The position numbers were made by a program, and so were the translations under genes. From the NCBI RefSeq assembly GCF_018917525.1, contig NZ_JAHLOS010000004.1:143530-207529 (forward strand): a DNA stretch of 64,000 nt. The letters run 5' to 3'. This DNA is from Enterococcus raffinosus (GTDB lineage Bacteria > Bacillota > Bacilli > Lactobacillales > Enterococcaceae). The notes beneath the pieces were generated by a model, which did not search any database, was not told the DNA's origin, and saw only the letters and a list, made by a program, of their open reading frames with translations. Below are positions 8,064-18,740 of this stretch, piece by piece (within the stretch, counting starts at the first letter, position 1; each line of letters opens with the position of its first letter).

Positions 8064-10142
8064 TTGGCCTATAAATACCTAGTTATCGTGGAATCACCAG
8101 CAAAAGCAAAGACGATCGAGAAATATTTAGGAAGAAATTACAAAGTAGTCGCAAGTGTTGGACATGTGCGTGACTTACCAAAAAGTAAAATGGGAATTGA
8201 TGTTGAAAATAATTATGAACCCCATTATATCTCTATTCGCGGCAAGGGCGATGTTATCAAAAGTCTGAAGCAGGCGGCAAAAAAAGCACAAAAAGTTTAT
8301 CTCGCAAGTGACCCGGATAGAGAAGGGGAAGCCATTGCTTGGCATCTCGCTTATTTATTAGGATTGGACTTAAAAGATAAAAACCGCGTAGTATTCAACG
8401 AAATTACCAAGGATGCAGTAAAGGCAGCCTTTAAGGAACCTCGTTCAATCGATGTTTCACTCGTCGATGCACAGCAAGCACGTCGGGCATTGGATCGCCT
8501 TGTTGGTTATTCCATTTCACCGATTTTATGGAAAAAAATCAAAAAAGGTTTGAGCGCTGGCCGTGTTCAGTCGATCGCCTTAAAAATGATTATTGATCGT
8601 GAACAAGAAATCCGCGACTTTGTGCCAGAAGAATACTGGAGCATCGATGGCAACTTCAAGAAGAAAACCAAAAAATTCAAAGCGAATTTCTGGGGTGTCG
8701 ATGGCAAGAAGAAAAAATTGCCAAACGCCGAAGCAGTGAAAGAAGTTACGTCTAGAATTGATGGTAAGGATTATGAAGTCACCAAAGTGGAGAAAAAGGA
8801 ACGGAAACGGAATCCAGCGTTGCCATTTACCACCAGTAATATGCAACAGGAATCTGCTCGTAAGTTGAACTTCCGTACGAGAAAAACCATGATGGTTGCC
8901 CAACAATTGTATGAAGGAATCGCACTTGGTAAACAAGGAACGGTTGGTTTGATTACTTACATGCGTACGGACTCAACTCGGATCTCGGATACAGCCAAAA
9001 CCGAAGCAGCTGAGTTTATTGAAAAAACCTACGGAAAAGAATATTCGCAGCATCATGCCCGTAAAGCGAAAAATCCTCAGGGGGCACAAGATGCCCACGA
9101 AGCGATCCGTCCAACCAGTGTACAGCGGACACCGGATGAAATGAAGCAGTATTTGGACAAGGATCAATTAAAGCTTTATACCTTGATCTGGTCGCGTTTT
9201 GTTGCTAGTCAAATGACGGCGGCGATTCTTGATACGATGAAAGTAACCTTAGAACAAAATGGTGTGATCTTTATCGCAAATGGGTCGAAAATCAAGTTTA
9301 AAGGGTTCATGCAGGTCTACATTGAAGGACGCGATGACGGGAAAGAAGATAAAGAGAACATTCTGCCGGAGCTTGAAAAGGGCGAAATCGTTCAATCTGT
9401 CAATATTGAAAATAAACAACACTTCACTCAGCCGCCAGCACGATTTAGTGAAGCAACGCTGATCAAGACACTGGAAGAAAACGGAGTTGGCCGTCCATCG
9501 ACCTACGCGCCAACATTGGATACGATTCAACGACGTTATTATGTGAAATTGACACAAAGGCGTTTTGAACCAACGGAGCTTGGAGAAATCGTCAATACCC
9601 TGATCGTAGATTTCTTCCCACAAATCGTGGATGTCAACTTTACGGCTGAGATGGAAAATGATTTGGATAAGGTCGAAGAGGGCAAGGAAGAATGGACGAC
9701 GGTCGTTGATCGTTTCTATAAACCATTTGCAGTTGAATTGGAAAAAGCCGAAGAAGGCATTGAGAAAATTCAAATCAAAGACGAACCAGCAGGATTCGAT
9801 TGTGATGTCTGTGGGCATCCGATGGTAATTAAATTAGGGCGTTATGGAAAGTTCTATGCCTGCAGCAATTTCCCTGATTGCCGCAATACAAAACCAATCA
9901 TCAAAGAAATTGGTGTCGAATGCCCAGTCTGTCATAAGGGACAAGTGGTTGAACGGAAGTCGAAGAAGAATCGTTTGTTCTACGGCTGCTCACGTTATCC
10001 GGATTGTGACTTTACTTCTTGGGATAAACCAATTGGTCGGACATGTCCGAAGGATGGCGGTTATTTAGTTGAGAAGAAAGTCAAAGGCGGCAAACAAGTT
10101 GTCTGTGTTAATGGCGATTACGAGGAAGCTGTACAAAAATAA
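8064..10142 (+). CDS. topA: DNA topoisomerase I
   Basis: TopA relaxes negative supercoils by cutting one DNA strand. The Toprim domain opens the protein ([18 protein letters not shown]) and carries [13 protein letters not shown]. The active-site Tyr is Tyr299 in TYMRTDSTR. Two to three Cys4 zinc-ribbon repeats lie at the C-terminus ([21 protein letters not shown] regions). The start is the TTG at 8064, 9 bases after AGGAGG at 8049-8054; an earlier TTG (8046) lies before that site. At 692 residues it is full length. It has its own promoter and is followed closely by trmFO. Confidence 0.97.
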   Translation: MAYKYLVIVESPAKAKTIEKYLGRNYKVVASVGHVRDLPKSKMGIDVENNYEPHYISIRGKGDVIKSLKQAAKKAQKVYLASDPDREGEAIAWHLAYLLGLDLKDKNRVVFNEITKDAVKAAFKEPRSIDVSLVDAQQARRALDRLVGYSISPILWKKIKKGLSAGRVQSIALKMIIDREQEIRDFVPEEYWSIDGNFKKKTKKFKANFWGVDGKKKKLPNAEAVKEVTSRIDGKDYEVTKVEKKERKRNPALPFTTSNMQQESARKLNFRTRKTMMVAQQLYEGIALGKQGTVGLITYMRTDSTRISDTAKTEAAEFIEKTYGKEYSQHHARKAKNPQGAQDAHEAIRPTSVQRTPDEMKQYLDKDQLKLYTLIWSRFVASQMTAAILDTMKVTLEQNGVIFIANGSKIKFKGFMQVYIEGRDDGKEDKENILPELEKGEIVQSVNIENKQHFTQPPARFSEATLIKTLEENGVGRPSTYAPTLDTIQRRYYVKLTQRRFEPTELGEIVNTLIVDFFPQIVDVNFTAEMENDLDKVEEGKEEWTTVVDRFYKPFAVELEKAEEGIEKIQIKDEPAGFDCDVCGHPMVIKLGRYGKFYACSNFPDCRNTKPIIKEIGVECPVCHKGQVVERKSKKNRLFYGCSRYPDCDFTSWDKPIGRTCPKDGGYLVEKKVKGGKQVVCVNGDYEEAVQK

Positions 10143-10177
10143 CAGTATAAAAATAATTGGTATTAAGTGAGGATTAA

Positions 10178-11476
10178 ATGGTAAAAACAGTAAACGTTAT
10201 CGGAGCCGGTCTCGCCGGAAGCGAGGCTGCTTGGCAACTAGCCGAAGCAGGTGTTCCAGTGAATTTATATGAGATGCGTCCAGTTAAATCAACAGCGGCG
10301 CATCACACAGCTGATTTTGCGGAGCTTGTCTGCAGCAACTCCTTACGAGGTAACGGCTTGACAAATGCAGTAGGTGTGCTGAAGGAAGAAATGCGTCGCT
10401 TGAATTCTCTAGTTATCGCCTCGGCAGACAAAACAGCTGTACCAGCGGGCGGAGCGCTTGCGGTGGACCGAAATGATTTTTCTGCATTGATTACGCAAAA
10501 GCTGAAAGCTCATCCATTAGTGAACGTCATTTCAGAAGAAATCACGAAAATTCCTGAGGGGATCACCATTATCGCGACTGGTCCTTTAACTTCAGAAGCG
10601 CTAGCAGAAGAAATCGCGGAGTACAACGGTTCCCATGGTTTTTACTTTTACGATGCGGCAGCTCCGATTATTGATAGCTCGACCATTGATCGTGAAAAGG
10701 TTTATTTGAAGTCTCGGTACGATAAGGGTGAGGCCGCTTATCTGAATTGTCCGATGACTGAAGAAGAGTTTACGCGATTTTATGAAGCGTTAATCACGGC
10801 AGAAGTTGCCCCGCAAAAAGAATTTGAAAAAGAAAAATTCTTTGAGGGCTGTATGCCAATCGAGGTCATGGCGAAACGTGGAATCAAAACGATGTTATTT
10901 GGACCAATGAAACCGGTCGGATTGGAAGATCCTAAGACGGGGAAACGTCCTTATGCGGTGATTCAATTACGTCAAGACAATGCGGCGGCTTCGATGTACA
11001 ATATGGTCGGTTTTCAAACACATTTGAAATGGGGCGAACAAAAGCGAGTCTTTCAAATGATTCCTGGGTTAGAAAATGCAGAATTCTTGCGTTACGGTGT
11101 GATGCATCGCAACAGCTTCATGAATTCGCCAGAGTTGTTAAGACCGACTTATCAAAGTAAAAAACGCGACGATTTATTCTTTGCTGGTCAAATGACGGGT
11201 GTAGAAGGCTATGTCGAAAGCGCAGGTAGTGGTTTAGTCGCTGGTCTGAATGCGGCTCGATTAGCAAAGGACGAGGAACTGATCGAATTTCCTCGCGAGA
11301 CGGCGATCGGCTCAATGGCCTATTACATTACCCATGCAGAAGGCAAGCATTTCCAACCAATGAATGCAAACTTTGGGTTATTCCCAAGCCTGCCAGAACG
11401 TATCCGCGATAAAAAATTACGCTATGAAACACTTGCAGAACGTGCCTTGAACGCTCTTGCTGAGATGAATAGTTAG
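10178..11476 (+). CDS. trmFO: tRNA (uracil-54-C5)-methyltransferase, folate/FAD-dependent
   Basis: TrmFO makes ribothymidine at position 54 of tRNA using methylene-tetrahydrofolate and FADH2. The N-terminal FAD-binding motif [17 protein letters not shown] is clear. [10 protein letters not shown], a Cys-containing segment near residue 50, and [17 protein letters not shown] near the C-terminus are family hallmarks. The 432-residue length is typical. The GTGAGGA ribosome binding region lies just before the ATG. It lies between topA and xerC in the conserved Firmicute order and ends at a strong terminator. Confidence 0.96.
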   Translation: MVKTVNVIGAGLAGSEAAWQLAEAGVPVNLYEMRPVKSTAAHHTADFAELVCSNSLRGNGLTNAVGVLKEEMRRLNSLVIASADKTAVPAGGALAVDRNDFSALITQKLKAHPLVNVISEEITKIPEGITIIATGPLTSEALAEEIAEYNGSHGFYFYDAAAPIIDSSTIDREKVYLKSRYDKGEAAYLNCPMTEEEFTRFYEALITAEVAPQKEFEKEKFFEGCMPIEVMAKRGIKTMLFGPMKPVGLEDPKTGKRPYAVIQLRQDNAAASMYNMVGFQTHLKWGEQKRVFQMIPGLENAEFLRYGVMHRNSFMNSPELLRPTYQSKKRDDLFFAGQMTGVEGYVESAGSGLVAGLNAARLAKDEELIEFPRETAIGSMAYYITHAEGKHFQPMNANFGLFPSLPERIRDKKLRYETLAERALNALAEMNS

Positions 11477-11513
11477 AAAAATTTCCGTTGCTTTGGCAAT
11501 GGAAATTTTTTTA
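11477..11513 (+). terminator. Terminator after trmFO
   Basis: AAAAATTTCC pairs with GGAAATTTTT around an internal GTTGC/GGCAA loop, followed by further T. Confidence 0.85.
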
Positions 11514-11678
11514 TTTTGACAAAATAAATCGGATTCATGTTCGATTTGAAGGCAATTATGAAATATCTGTAAAGAATTGTTAGTATATTCGTGAAAAGTC
11601 AATAAATTCTGACAATTCAATTGTAATTAAAAAGCTCTTATGCTACATTTGTGTTATGTTTGTGAGGTGAGAAAAAGT

Positions 11679-12578
11679 TTGGAAAATGAAGCAGCAATGC
11701 AAGAGTTTATGGGTTATTTAATGACTGAACGAGGCTACTCTGAAAAGACCAAAGAGGCTTATCAACGCGACTTAAATGACTTTTGTCAGTTCTTAGAAAA
11801 TTCGGGCAACTCCTCATTATTGGCAGTCGATCATTTAGACGTACGAGTCTATTTGGCCTACTTAAATGATCTAAAATATAGCCGCAATACCATCAGTCGA
11901 AAGATTGCCAGTCTGCGCTCTTTTTATCAATACCTTTTGAAGCATGAAAAGATCAAAGAAAATCCTTTTTCTTACGTTCATCTCAAGAAAAAGCAAGCTC
12001 GTTTACCGCGCTTTTTTTACGAAAAGGAAATCGAAGTTTTATTTGCTAGTGTGGAGGGTACCAAGCCATTAGACCAACGAAATCGTGCCTTGCTAGAGGT
12101 GCTTTACGGATCAGGTTTGCGGGTTAGCGAGTGTGCTAACCTGCAATTGTCGGTCATTGATTTTGATAATAGCGTCATGCTGATTCACGGTAAAGGGAAT
12201 AAAGATCGTTATGTACCGCTGGGATCTTATGCGGCGGATGCGATCCAAGAATTTATTGCTGACGGCCGCAAGAAGTTGATGGCACGCTTTGGCAAGGAGC
12301 ATGATTATCTATTCATCAATCATCGCGGAGAACAGATTACCTCGACTGGAATCGAATATGTATTAAATCAGATTATTAAGAAGAGCAGCTTGAGCAGTGA
12401 TATTCATCCGCATATGCTGCGACACACGTTTGCGACGCACCTATTGAATAATGGTGCCGATTTGCGTACAGTCCAAGAACTATTGGGACATGCGAACCTA
12501 TCGACCACGCAAATTTACACGCATGTGACCAAAGAAAGTCTACAAAAAAGTTATCGCTCGTTTCATCCAAGAGCTTAG
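11679..12578 (+). CDS. xerC: Tyrosine recombinase XerC (CodV)
   Basis: XerC resolves chromosome dimers at dif together with a partner recombinase. The N-terminal SAM-like core-binding domain (about residues 5-85) is followed by the catalytic domain with GSGLRVSECANL (Arg), HGKGNKDRYVPL (Lys), HPHMLRHTFATH (His, Arg), LGHANLSTTQIYTHV (His) and the nucleophile Tyr280. I chose the TTG at 11679, 8 bases after GAGGTGA, giving 299 residues as in CodV. It directly precedes hslV, hslU and codY, as in Bacillus and other enterococci, so it is the housekeeping recombinase and not a mobile integrase. Confidence 0.94.
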   Translation: MENEAAMQEFMGYLMTERGYSEKTKEAYQRDLNDFCQFLENSGNSSLLAVDHLDVRVYLAYLNDLKYSRNTISRKIASLRSFYQYLLKHEKIKENPFSYVHLKKKQARLPRFFYEKEIEVLFASVEGTKPLDQRNRALLEVLYGSGLRVSECANLQLSVIDFDNSVMLIHGKGNKDRYVPLGSYAADAIQEFIADGRKKLMARFGKEHDYLFINHRGEQITSTGIEYVLNQIIKKSSLSSDIHPHMLRHTFATHLLNNGADLRTVQELLGHANLSTTQIYTHVTKESLQKSYRSFHPRA

Positions 12579-12608
12579 AGGGCAGTTTAAAACAAAGGAG
12601 AGAACAAA

Positions 12609-13154
12609 ATGTCAGAATCACAATTTCATTCAACCACGATTTGTGCGATTGAAAAAGATGGAAAATTAGCAATGGCTGGTGACGGTCAAGTGACCATGGG
12701 AGAGCAGGTCATCATGAAAGGAACGGCGCGAAAAGTTCGTCGGATCTATAATGGCAAAGTCGTTGTCGGATTTGCCGGCAGTGTGGCTGATGCATTTACC
12801 TTAGAGGAAAAATTCGAAGGAAAGCTGAATGAATACAACGGTAATTTGCAGCGGGCAGCCGTTGAGCTTGCGCAGGAATGGCGTACGCAACAGGCAATGA
12901 AAAACCTGGAGGCACTATTGATCGTCATGAATGACGAAGAAATGCTGTTAGTTTCTGGAAATGGCGAAGTCATCGCACCAGACGACGGTATTTTGGCAAT
13001 CGGATCAGGCGGAAACTATGCGTTGGCCGCAGCTCGTGCCATGAAAAAACACAATACAGAAATGTCTGCTAAAGAAATCGCAGAAAGCGCATTGAATATT
13101 GCGGCAGATATTTGTGTCTTTACGAACCATAATATTATTGTTGAGGAAATGTAG
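12609..13154 (+). CDS. hslV: ATP-dependent protease peptidase subunit HslV (ClpQ)
   Basis: HslV is the two-ring peptidase of the HslUV protease. The N-terminus [19 protein letters not shown] places the catalytic Thr just after a short propeptide; [20 protein letters not shown] and [13 protein letters not shown] are family motifs. The 181-residue length is standard. AAAGGAG lies before the ATG. It sits 30 bases after xerC and is followed by its ATPase partner hslU. Confidence 0.96.
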   Translation: MSESQFHSTTICAIEKDGKLAMAGDGQVTMGEQVIMKGTARKVRRIYNGKVVVGFAGSVADAFTLEEKFEGKLNEYNGNLQRAAVELAQEWRTQQAMKNLEALLIVMNDEEMLLVSGNGEVIAPDDGILAIGSGGNYALAAARAMKKHNTEMSAKEIAESALNIAADICVFTNHNIIVEEM

Positions 13155-13222
13155 GCTGATTTAATTTCAAAACAGCGTATGCTCTTCAAAAACAATCAAA
13201 CTTAGAAGCAAGGAGAATCTAG

Positions 13223-14614
13223 ATGACTGAAGTTAATAAAACACCAAAAGAAATCGTCAGTGAATTAGATCAATACATCATTGGGCAAGATGAAGCAAAA
13301 CGCTCTGTAGCGATTGCTTTACGGAATCGTTACCGCCGGATGCAGCTAGAAGAATCGATGCAGCAGGAAGTGACACCAAAAAACATTTTGATGATCGGAC
13401 CAACCGGTGTCGGGAAAACGGAGATTGCTCGACGTTTGGCGCGAATCGTCAAGGCGCCTTTCGTTAAAGTCGAAGCGACCAAATTCACCGAAGTTGGCTA
13501 TGTAGGTCGCGATGTAGAATCAATGGTTCGTGATCTTGTCGAAAATGCGATCACGATCGTTGAAAAGGAACAATACTCAAAAGTCTATTCACAAGCACTA
13601 AAACGTGCAAATAAACGCTTAGTGAAGATTTTAGTTCCCGGAATCAAGAAGGAACAAAAGCAAAGCAATAACCCTTATGAGCAAATGATGAATATTTTCA
13701 ACCAAGCGCAGACAGAACCAAAGGAAGAAGTCACAGAAGATATTAAGGTGAATCGCCAAACGGTTCTTGAGCAGTTGGAAAAAGGACTATTGGATCAACG
13801 CGAAGTAAGTATTGAAATAACCGAACCGAAAAAAGCGATGCCGATGAATAACGGGCTTGAGCAAATGGGCATTGACCTATCTGACACACTTGGCGCTTTG
13901 ACACCAGAGAAAAAGGTTCAACGCACCGTGACCGTTAAGGAAGCACAAGAGCTCTTAGTCAAAGAGGAACAAGCAAAATTGGTTAACGAAGGCGATATTT
14001 CTACGGCGGCAATCAAGTTGGCGGAAAGCTCTGGGATTATTTTTATTGATGAAATCGATAAAATCACCTCTAAATCGCAACAAAATTCCGGTGAAGTCTC
14101 TCGCGAAGGTGTCCAACGGGATATTCTACCTATCGTTGAAGGGTCGCAGGTCAATACAAAATATGGGGCGATTCAAACAGATCATATCCTATTCATCGCC
14201 AGCGGTGCCTTTAGCTTATCGAAACCGAGTGACTTGATTCCAGAATTGCAGGGTCGTTTTCCTATTCGTGTCGAATTAAGCGATCTTTCTGCAGAGGATT
14301 TCGTGAGAATCTTGACTGAACCAAACAATGCGCTGATTAAGCAATACATTGCTTTAGTAGGTACCGAGAATGTCAAAATTATTTTCACACAAGAAGCCAT
14401 CGAGCGAATTGCTCAAATTGCCTTTGATGTGAATCGGGAAACAGACAATATCGGAGCACGTCGTTTACACACGATCCTGGAAAAACTATTAGAGGATCTG
14501 TTATTTGAAGCACCAGATATGCAGATGGGTGAGATCAAGATTACAGAAGCCTACGTGGATGAAAAATTAGCTTCAATTGCACAAAATAAAGATTTAAGCC
14601 GATTTATTCTTTAA
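13223..14614 (+). CDS. hslU: ATP-dependent protease ATPase subunit HslU (ClpY)
   Basis: HslU is the AAA+ unfoldase that feeds HslV. It starts with [20 protein letters not shown] and carries Walker [16 protein letters not shown], Walker [11 protein letters not shown], an inserted I-domain (about residues 110-245) and a sensor-2 region with [16 protein letters not shown]. The C-terminal DLSRFIL is the tail that docks into HslV. The 463-residue length is normal. The 68-base gap after hslV contains the AAGGAG ribosome binding site. Confidence 0.97.
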   Translation: MTEVNKTPKEIVSELDQYIIGQDEAKRSVAIALRNRYRRMQLEESMQQEVTPKNILMIGPTGVGKTEIARRLARIVKAPFVKVEATKFTEVGYVGRDVESMVRDLVENAITIVEKEQYSKVYSQALKRANKRLVKILVPGIKKEQKQSNNPYEQMMNIFNQAQTEPKEEVTEDIKVNRQTVLEQLEKGLLDQREVSIEITEPKKAMPMNNGLEQMGIDLSDTLGALTPEKKVQRTVTVKEAQELLVKEEQAKLVNEGDISTAAIKLAESSGIIFIDEIDKITSKSQQNSGEVSREGVQRDILPIVEGSQVNTKYGAIQTDHILFIASGAFSLSKPSDLIPELQGRFPIRVELSDLSAEDFVRILTEPNNALIKQYIALVGTENVKIIFTQEAIERIAQIAFDVNRETDNIGARRLHTILEKLLEDLLFEAPDMQMGEIKITEAYVDEKLASIAQNKDLSRFIL

Positions 14615-14631
14615 AAAATGGAGGGGAAAAA

Positions 14632-15420
14632 GTGGAAACATTATTAGAGAAAACACGTCAGATTAATAAGTTGATGCAGCAAAAAAATGCCTTCGAACCA
14701 GCTGCGGAACTACCTTACAACAATATGGCGCGAATTTTAGGGGACGTCTTAGGCTCCTTGACGTACATCATCGGAGCCGAAGGTGAATTGTTGGGATTAA
14801 ATGAAAAGATCGATATCAATACTGATCGTGTCCGTTCGTTTCTGGTTGACCGTCAATTTCCAGATAGCTATGTTTCGGGCATGAAGGAAGTATTTAAAAC
14901 AGAAGCCAATATTCCGGTAGCAAACGAATTAACGGCTTTTCCAACGGAACGTGCTGAGCTTTATCCCAATGGTTTGACGACGGTCATTCCGATTTTTGGC
15001 TCAGGCGAACGCTTAGGGACGATTATTTTAGCTCGAACAGAGGGCGCCTTTGATGATGATGATCTTGTGCTAGCGGAGTATGGTGCTACGGTTATCGGGA
15101 TGGAAGTCCTCTATCAGCAGTTCTTGAATGTAGAGGAAAAAATCCGCAGTCAAACGGCGGTTCAAATGGCGATTAGCACACTTTCATACAGTGAGTTAAA
15201 AGCAGTTAAAGCAATTTTTGATGCATTGGAAGGTGATGAAGGTCGCTTGACCGCTTCAAATATAGCCGATAAAATCGGTATTACGCGTTCAGTGATCGTT
15301 AATGCGTTGCGAAAATTAGAGTCCGCCGGAATTATTGAATCTCGTTCTCTAGGCATGAAGGGAACGTATCTGAAGGTTTTAAATCCATTATTCAAGGATG
15401 AACTGGTTCGTCATAAATAG
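14632..15420 (+). CDS. codY: GTP- and branched-chain-amino-acid-sensing repressor CodY
   Basis: CodY represses nutrient-limitation genes when isoleucine, leucine, valine and GTP are abundant. The N-terminal GAF domain covers about residues 1-155. The C-terminal winged helix-turn-helix is visible as ASNIADKIGITRSVIVNALRK, then SAGIIESRSLGMKGTYLK. At 262 residues it is full length. The start codon is GTG after GGAGGGG, 17 bases after hslU. A stem-loop follows the stop. Co-transcription with xerC-hslV-hslU is the usual arrangement. Confidence 0.97.
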   Translation: METLLEKTRQINKLMQQKNAFEPAAELPYNNMARILGDVLGSLTYIIGAEGELLGLNEKIDINTDRVRSFLVDRQFPDSYVSGMKEVFKTEANIPVANELTAFPTERAELYPNGLTTVIPIFGSGERLGTIILARTEGAFDDDDLVLAEYGATVIGMEVLYQQFLNVEEKIRSQTAVQMAISTLSYSELKAVKAIFDALEGDEGRLTASNIADKIGITRSVIVNALRKLESAGIIESRSLGMKGTYLKVLNPLFKDELVRHK

Positions 15421-15433
15421 GTTTAATCTAATA

Positions 15434-15470
15434 ATACGCAGATTCCTTTTTTATAAAAGGAGTCTGCGTT
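15434..15470 (+). terminator. Probable terminator after codY
   Basis: The long stem ACGCAGA-TTCCTTTT/AAAAGGA-GTCTGCGT has a weak T tail, so termination may be partial. Confidence 0.5.
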
Positions 15471-15553
15471 ACACTATTGGAGATACATGACGTGGAAAGC
15501 AAGTCTTTTCTACAAGAAAACTATGCGTTAGCAGGGACAAGGAGTGGGGAATT

Positions 15554-16423
15554 ATGTCAGTAACAATCAGCAATGGCTTTTTGGAAGCAACGATCAATGA
15601 AAAAGGGGCGGAGCTTGCTAGTTTGCGCGCCAATCAGATTGAGTACATTTGGCAGGCAGATCCAAAGTATTGGAATCGTCATGCGCCGTTCTTATTTCCG
15701 TTTGTCGGCCGTTTAAAGGATAATCAATATACCTATAAAGGTAAAACTTACCCGATGGGGCAGCATGGATTTGCTCGAGATAAGGAGTTTAAAGTACTTG
15801 ACCAAGCAGAGGATAAGGTCTCTTTCTTACTTGAAAGTGATGAAGAAACGAAAACGGTTTATCCATTTGATTTTGCTTTAACAGTCAGTTATGAAATTTG
15901 GGGCGAAGGGATTCGTATTCGGTTCGAAGTCGAGAATACGGGTGCCGAAGAGATGATCTTTGCGCTAGGAGGACATCCGGCCTTCAATATTCCTTTAACA
16001 GAGGATTTAAGCTTTGAAGATTATTTTATTGCTTTTTCTCCACAAAAATCACGGGTTAAAATTCCATTGGAGGGACCATTTGCAAATTTGGATCAAAAGA
16101 CCATTGGACAAACCAATACGAATATTCAGTTGAGTAGCGAATTATTCAAAGAGGATGCATTGATCTACGAAACAAGAGGGTTAAATGCGTATACTTTGGG
16201 CAGTGAGGAATCGCCTCATAGTGTTACTCTAGCATACAACAATATTCCGTATGTAGGTCTGTGGTCCCCTTATCCTGCTGATGCGCCGTTTGTTTGCATC
16301 GAACCATGGTGGGGCTTTGCAGACACTGTCGACAGCAATGGACGGCTGGAAGACAAAGAAGGGATGAATCGCTTAGCTGCGAAGGAAACCTTTAAAACCG
16401 AGTTTTCGATTACTGTTAGTTAG
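15554..16423 (+). CDS. Aldose 1-epimerase family protein (LacX-like)
   Basis: This is a 289-residue galactose-mutarotase-superfamily protein of the LacX type, which probably interconverts anomers of a hexose or hexose phosphate. The active-site region ALGGHPAFNIP has the conserved His, WNRHAPFLFPFVGRL is the N-terminal signature, and the C-terminal EPWWGFADT provides the conserved Glu. The start follows GGAGTGGGGA. It is not linked to other sugar genes, so the substrate is unknown. A terminator shared with the convergent NUDIX gene follows. Confidence 0.88.
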   Translation: MSVTISNGFLEATINEKGAELASLRANQIEYIWQADPKYWNRHAPFLFPFVGRLKDNQYTYKGKTYPMGQHGFARDKEFKVLDQAEDKVSFLLESDEETKTVYPFDFALTVSYEIWGEGIRIRFEVENTGAEEMIFALGGHPAFNIPLTEDLSFEDYFIAFSPQKSRVKIPLEGPFANLDQKTIGQTNTNIQLSSELFKEDALIYETRGLNAYTLGSEESPHSVTLAYNNIPYVGLWSPYPADAPFVCIEPWWGFADTVDSNGRLEDKEGMNRLAAKETFKTEFSITVS

Positions 16424-16429
16424 AAATGA

Positions 16430-16492
16430 GAAAAGTCGAGGAATTCTCTACTATCATTCTTGATAGTCTTAGAATCCCTCGACTTTTTTCTC
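16430..16492. terminator. Bidirectional terminator between epimerase and NUDIX genes
   Basis: AAAAGTCGAGG pairs with CCTCGACTTTTTT, enclosing a second ACTATCA/TGATAGT hairpin. T and A runs flank both sides. Confidence 0.85.
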
Positions 16493-16512
16493 AATTAATA
16501 ATATGTTCGCGC

Positions 16513-17127
16513 TTAGTCGAACGGTACGTGCCAGTCCTCTGTATTATGGGCGGTGAAACACAGCTCAATTTGTTCTTTAGTATTTTTTTCCCCGGCAACA
16601 GGCGGCAATTGCTCAATCGAAAACCAGTCAGTCTGCAGGGTTTCGATATTCTCGATGAACTCTCCTCTAATCAACTGACACTCAACAAATACCTTGCACA
16701 CACTATAAGCATAACGAGGAAGGTTATGTTTATTTCTGTCTTGGATAGCAATTACCTTCAGCGGTTTAACGGTCAGACCGGTTTCCTCGAATGTTTCCTT
16801 GACAGTATTTTCTTTGATGGATTGATCGAAATCGACCCATCCGCCAGGTAAGGACCAAAGCCCGTTTTTTTCCTGTACTAATAAGATTCGATTATCCTTG
16901 AAAATTGCTGCTCTTGTGTCTAACTTAGGCGTTGGATAGCCTACTTCTTCAGCGAACAGCTGTCTTAATTTTGGAACAGGGATTGGAGATTGTACAGATA
17001 GCATCTCCGTGGCTATGGTTCGAATCCGTTCAAATCGCTCTTGATCAAAGGGATCTTTTGTATAGGTTAGCCCTGCTTGAGCAAGGGCCTGCAATTCAAT
17101 AGCCCAATCTAAGAATTGTTCCTCCAT
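16513..17127 (-). CDS. NUDIX hydrolase with N-terminal NUDIX_N domain
   Basis: This is a 204-residue hydrolase of nucleoside diphosphate derivatives, close in build to bacterial ADP-ribose pyrophosphatases. The helical NUDIX_N region occupies about residues 1-60. The NUDIX box reads GGWVDFDQS...KETFEETGL: the REUxEE glutamates are present, but the upstream Glu of the Gx5E part is Gln and the Arg is Lys. Its ATG directly abuts the plsY stop (TAAATG), so it is translated from the same mRNA. Confidence 0.87.
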   Translation of the reverse strand: MEEQFLDWAIELQALAQAGLTYTKDPFDQERFERIRTIATEMLSVQSPIPVPKLRQLFAEEVGYPTPKLDTRAAIFKDNRILLVQEKNGLWSLPGGWVDFDQSIKENTVKETFEETGLTVKPLKVIAIQDRNKHNLPRYAYSVCKVFVECQLIRGEFIENIETLQTDWFSIEQLPPVAGEKNTKEQIELCFTAHNTEDWHVPFD

Positions 17128-17757
17128 TTATTTCTCCTTTTTGTTCAAGCCGAAGGATACACGATTTTCATTTCCAGCTTTGATTCGCTGAATGTTTTCT
17201 CTGTGGCGATAAATAATGTAGCAGGTCAAGGCAAAACAAATGACCGTCAGCAAAAGGTTAAACGTCGGTAAGATTGTCGGCCAGATAAACGGCAATACGA
17301 TCGATGAGAGAGTGACAAAAACTGCAGAGGCAATACTGGCGGCACTAACCATACTCGTAATATAGAGGACAATCAAAAAGAAAGCCAATGAATAGCAAAA
17401 GAATAAAGGAGCAAAGGCCAGCAGCATACCAGCACTCGTCGCTACGGCTTTTCCACCTTTAAAACCAGCGAAGACAGGTAAGGTATGTCCAACGACAGCG
17501 ACCAAGCCAAACCATAACGGGTTGATGTCTACATGAAAGAGAGTGGGAAGAAGCGTTGCGAGTGAGCCCTTCAATAAATCCATCGCAAAGACGACAAATC
17601 CTGCTGGTTTTCCTAACACTCGAAATGTATTAGTAGTCCCAGAACTATGGCTGCCAAACTCACGTATGTCTTTTTTGAAGAAAAATTTTCCAATCCAGAT
17701 ACCGGAAGGAATTGAGCCCAAAAGATAAGCTAGGACAAAAATTATGGCGGTTTTCAT
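17128..17757 (-). CDS. plsY: Glycerol-3-phosphate acyltransferase PlsY
   Basis: PlsY transfers acyl from acyl-phosphate to glycerol-3-phosphate, the first step of phospholipid synthesis, in the membrane. The motifs LLGSIPSGIWIGK, REFGSHSSGTTNTFRVLGK and GHTLPVFAGFKGGKAVATS are all present, with five to six membrane segments. I chose the ATG at 17757, preceded by GAGGATT; a second ATG at 17769 lies upstream of that site. The protein is 209 residues. In many Firmicutes plsY sits next to parE, as here, divergently transcribed with a CoA-binding gene in between. Confidence 0.95.
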   Translation of the reverse strand: MKTAIIFVLAYLLGSIPSGIWIGKFFFKKDIREFGSHSSGTTNTFRVLGKPAGFVVFAMDLLKGSLATLLPTLFHVDINPLWFGLVAVVGHTLPVFAGFKGGKAVATSAGMLLAFAPLFFCYSLAFFLIVLYITSMVSAASIASAVFVTLSSIVLPFIWPTILPTFNLLLTVICFALTCYIIYRHRENIQRIKAGNENRVSFGLNKKEK

Positions 17758-17808
17758 ATGAATCCTCATTTCTCTGTTAGTAAGGCTATTTTAGCAGATT
17801 TCAAAAGA

Positions 17809-17837
17809 GTGAACAAATCCTAATCTCGTGATATACT
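17809..17837 (+). promoter_or_regulatory. Promoter of the CoA-binding protein gene
   Basis: GTGAAC (17809-17814) and TATACT (17832-17837) are 17 bases apart; a TG at -14/-15 makes an extended -10. Confidence 0.5.
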
Positions 17838-17882
17838 AAATAGCGTGAATAAGTAAAAATCAAGTTGAGCGAGGGAAATTAA

Positions 17883-18305
17883 ATGAGTTTTAAAAATCCT
17901 AGTCAAGAAATAATTTTTCAGTATTTAGACGAAGCAAATGTTATTGCTGTAGTGGGTTTAAGTGACAAACCTGAAAAGACGAGCTATCAAATCGCTGACG
18001 TATTAAAAACTCATGGCTACAAGCTGTATGGTGTTAATCCGAAATTAGCTGGACAAACGATAAACGATATTCCAGTTGTTGAAAATTTATCGGCTGTTCC
18101 AGAAACGATTGACATCGTGGATATCTTTAGACGTAGCGAGTTTTTACCAGCAGTTGCAGAAGATTTTTTGAAAACCGATGCAAAAGTTTTTTGGGCACAG
18201 CTTGGCTTGAGCAGCGAAAAAGCAGCAGAAATGTTACTAGCACAAGGACGCAATGACATTGTAATGGATCGTTGTGTGAAGATCGAATTGAACAAAAAAA
18301 TCTAA
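17883..18305 (+). CDS. CoA-binding domain protein (YccU-like)
   Basis: This 140-residue single-domain Rossmann protein belongs to the CoA-binding family resembling the N-terminal part of succinyl-CoA ligase alpha. VVGLSDKPEKTSYQIADVLK is the nucleotide-binding loop, followed by GYKLYGVNPKLAG, IDIVDIFRRSEFLP, AKVFWAQLGL and VMDRCVKIE. The precise ligand and role are not known for the family. It precedes parE but is separated from it by a terminator-like stem and 435 bases. Confidence 0.88.
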   Translation: MSFKNPSQEIIFQYLDEANVIAVVGLSDKPEKTSYQIADVLKTHGYKLYGVNPKLAGQTINDIPVVENLSAVPETIDIVDIFRRSEFLPAVAEDFLKTDAKVFWAQLGLSSEKAAEMLLAQGRNDIVMDRCVKIELNKKI

Positions 18306-18323
18306 TTATTGAGTTGATTTTCT

Positions 18324-18374
18324 TAAAAAAAAAGCATAAAATGCCTTTTCAGAAACAGGAGAGGCTTTTTTTTT
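18324..18374 (+). terminator. Probable terminator after the CoA-binding gene
   Basis: An A-rich arm ending in GC pairs with GGCTTTTTTTT. The stem is interrupted, so confidence is moderate. From 18375 to 18740 I see only a long parE upstream region with no confident promoter, repeat or gene. Confidence 0.5.
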
Positions 18375-18740
18375 GAGCTTTTTTAGCGTATCATACAAAT
18401 GATGTACTTGAGATAGAGATAGCTATCCAGTTACAGTTCAATGATTTATGTGCTGGAGTAGGTATAGTATACGGTACAAACCACAAGAATTTTCATCAGA
18501 AAATGACTACGTAAATTGAAGTAAGGATGTCAGTTGCGAGTTCCACTTCGTATGTTTAATACTTTAGTGGCATCGTATGTGTACGAGAATCTTCTGAATT
18601 TTTATGTCAGAAAAGTTCGCACTTGTTAAAGAGTTCGCTCAATAATAGTAGGTATACGTTAGTTGAATGATATCCGGCATTCGAATCAAATTAATTTTTT
18701 CAAGAAATTAATACATTAAAACGAATAAGGAGCTGTAGGA

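Noticed and set aside
9249..9818. A 189-codon open frame on the minus strand inside topA
   Set aside because: It lies wholly within topA, has no ribosome binding site and its product looks like an antisense shadow of a conserved gene.
11679..12578. Phage or transposon integrase
   Set aside because: Position before hslV-hslU-codY and full CodV-like length identify housekeeping XerC; no attachment site or prophage genes follow.
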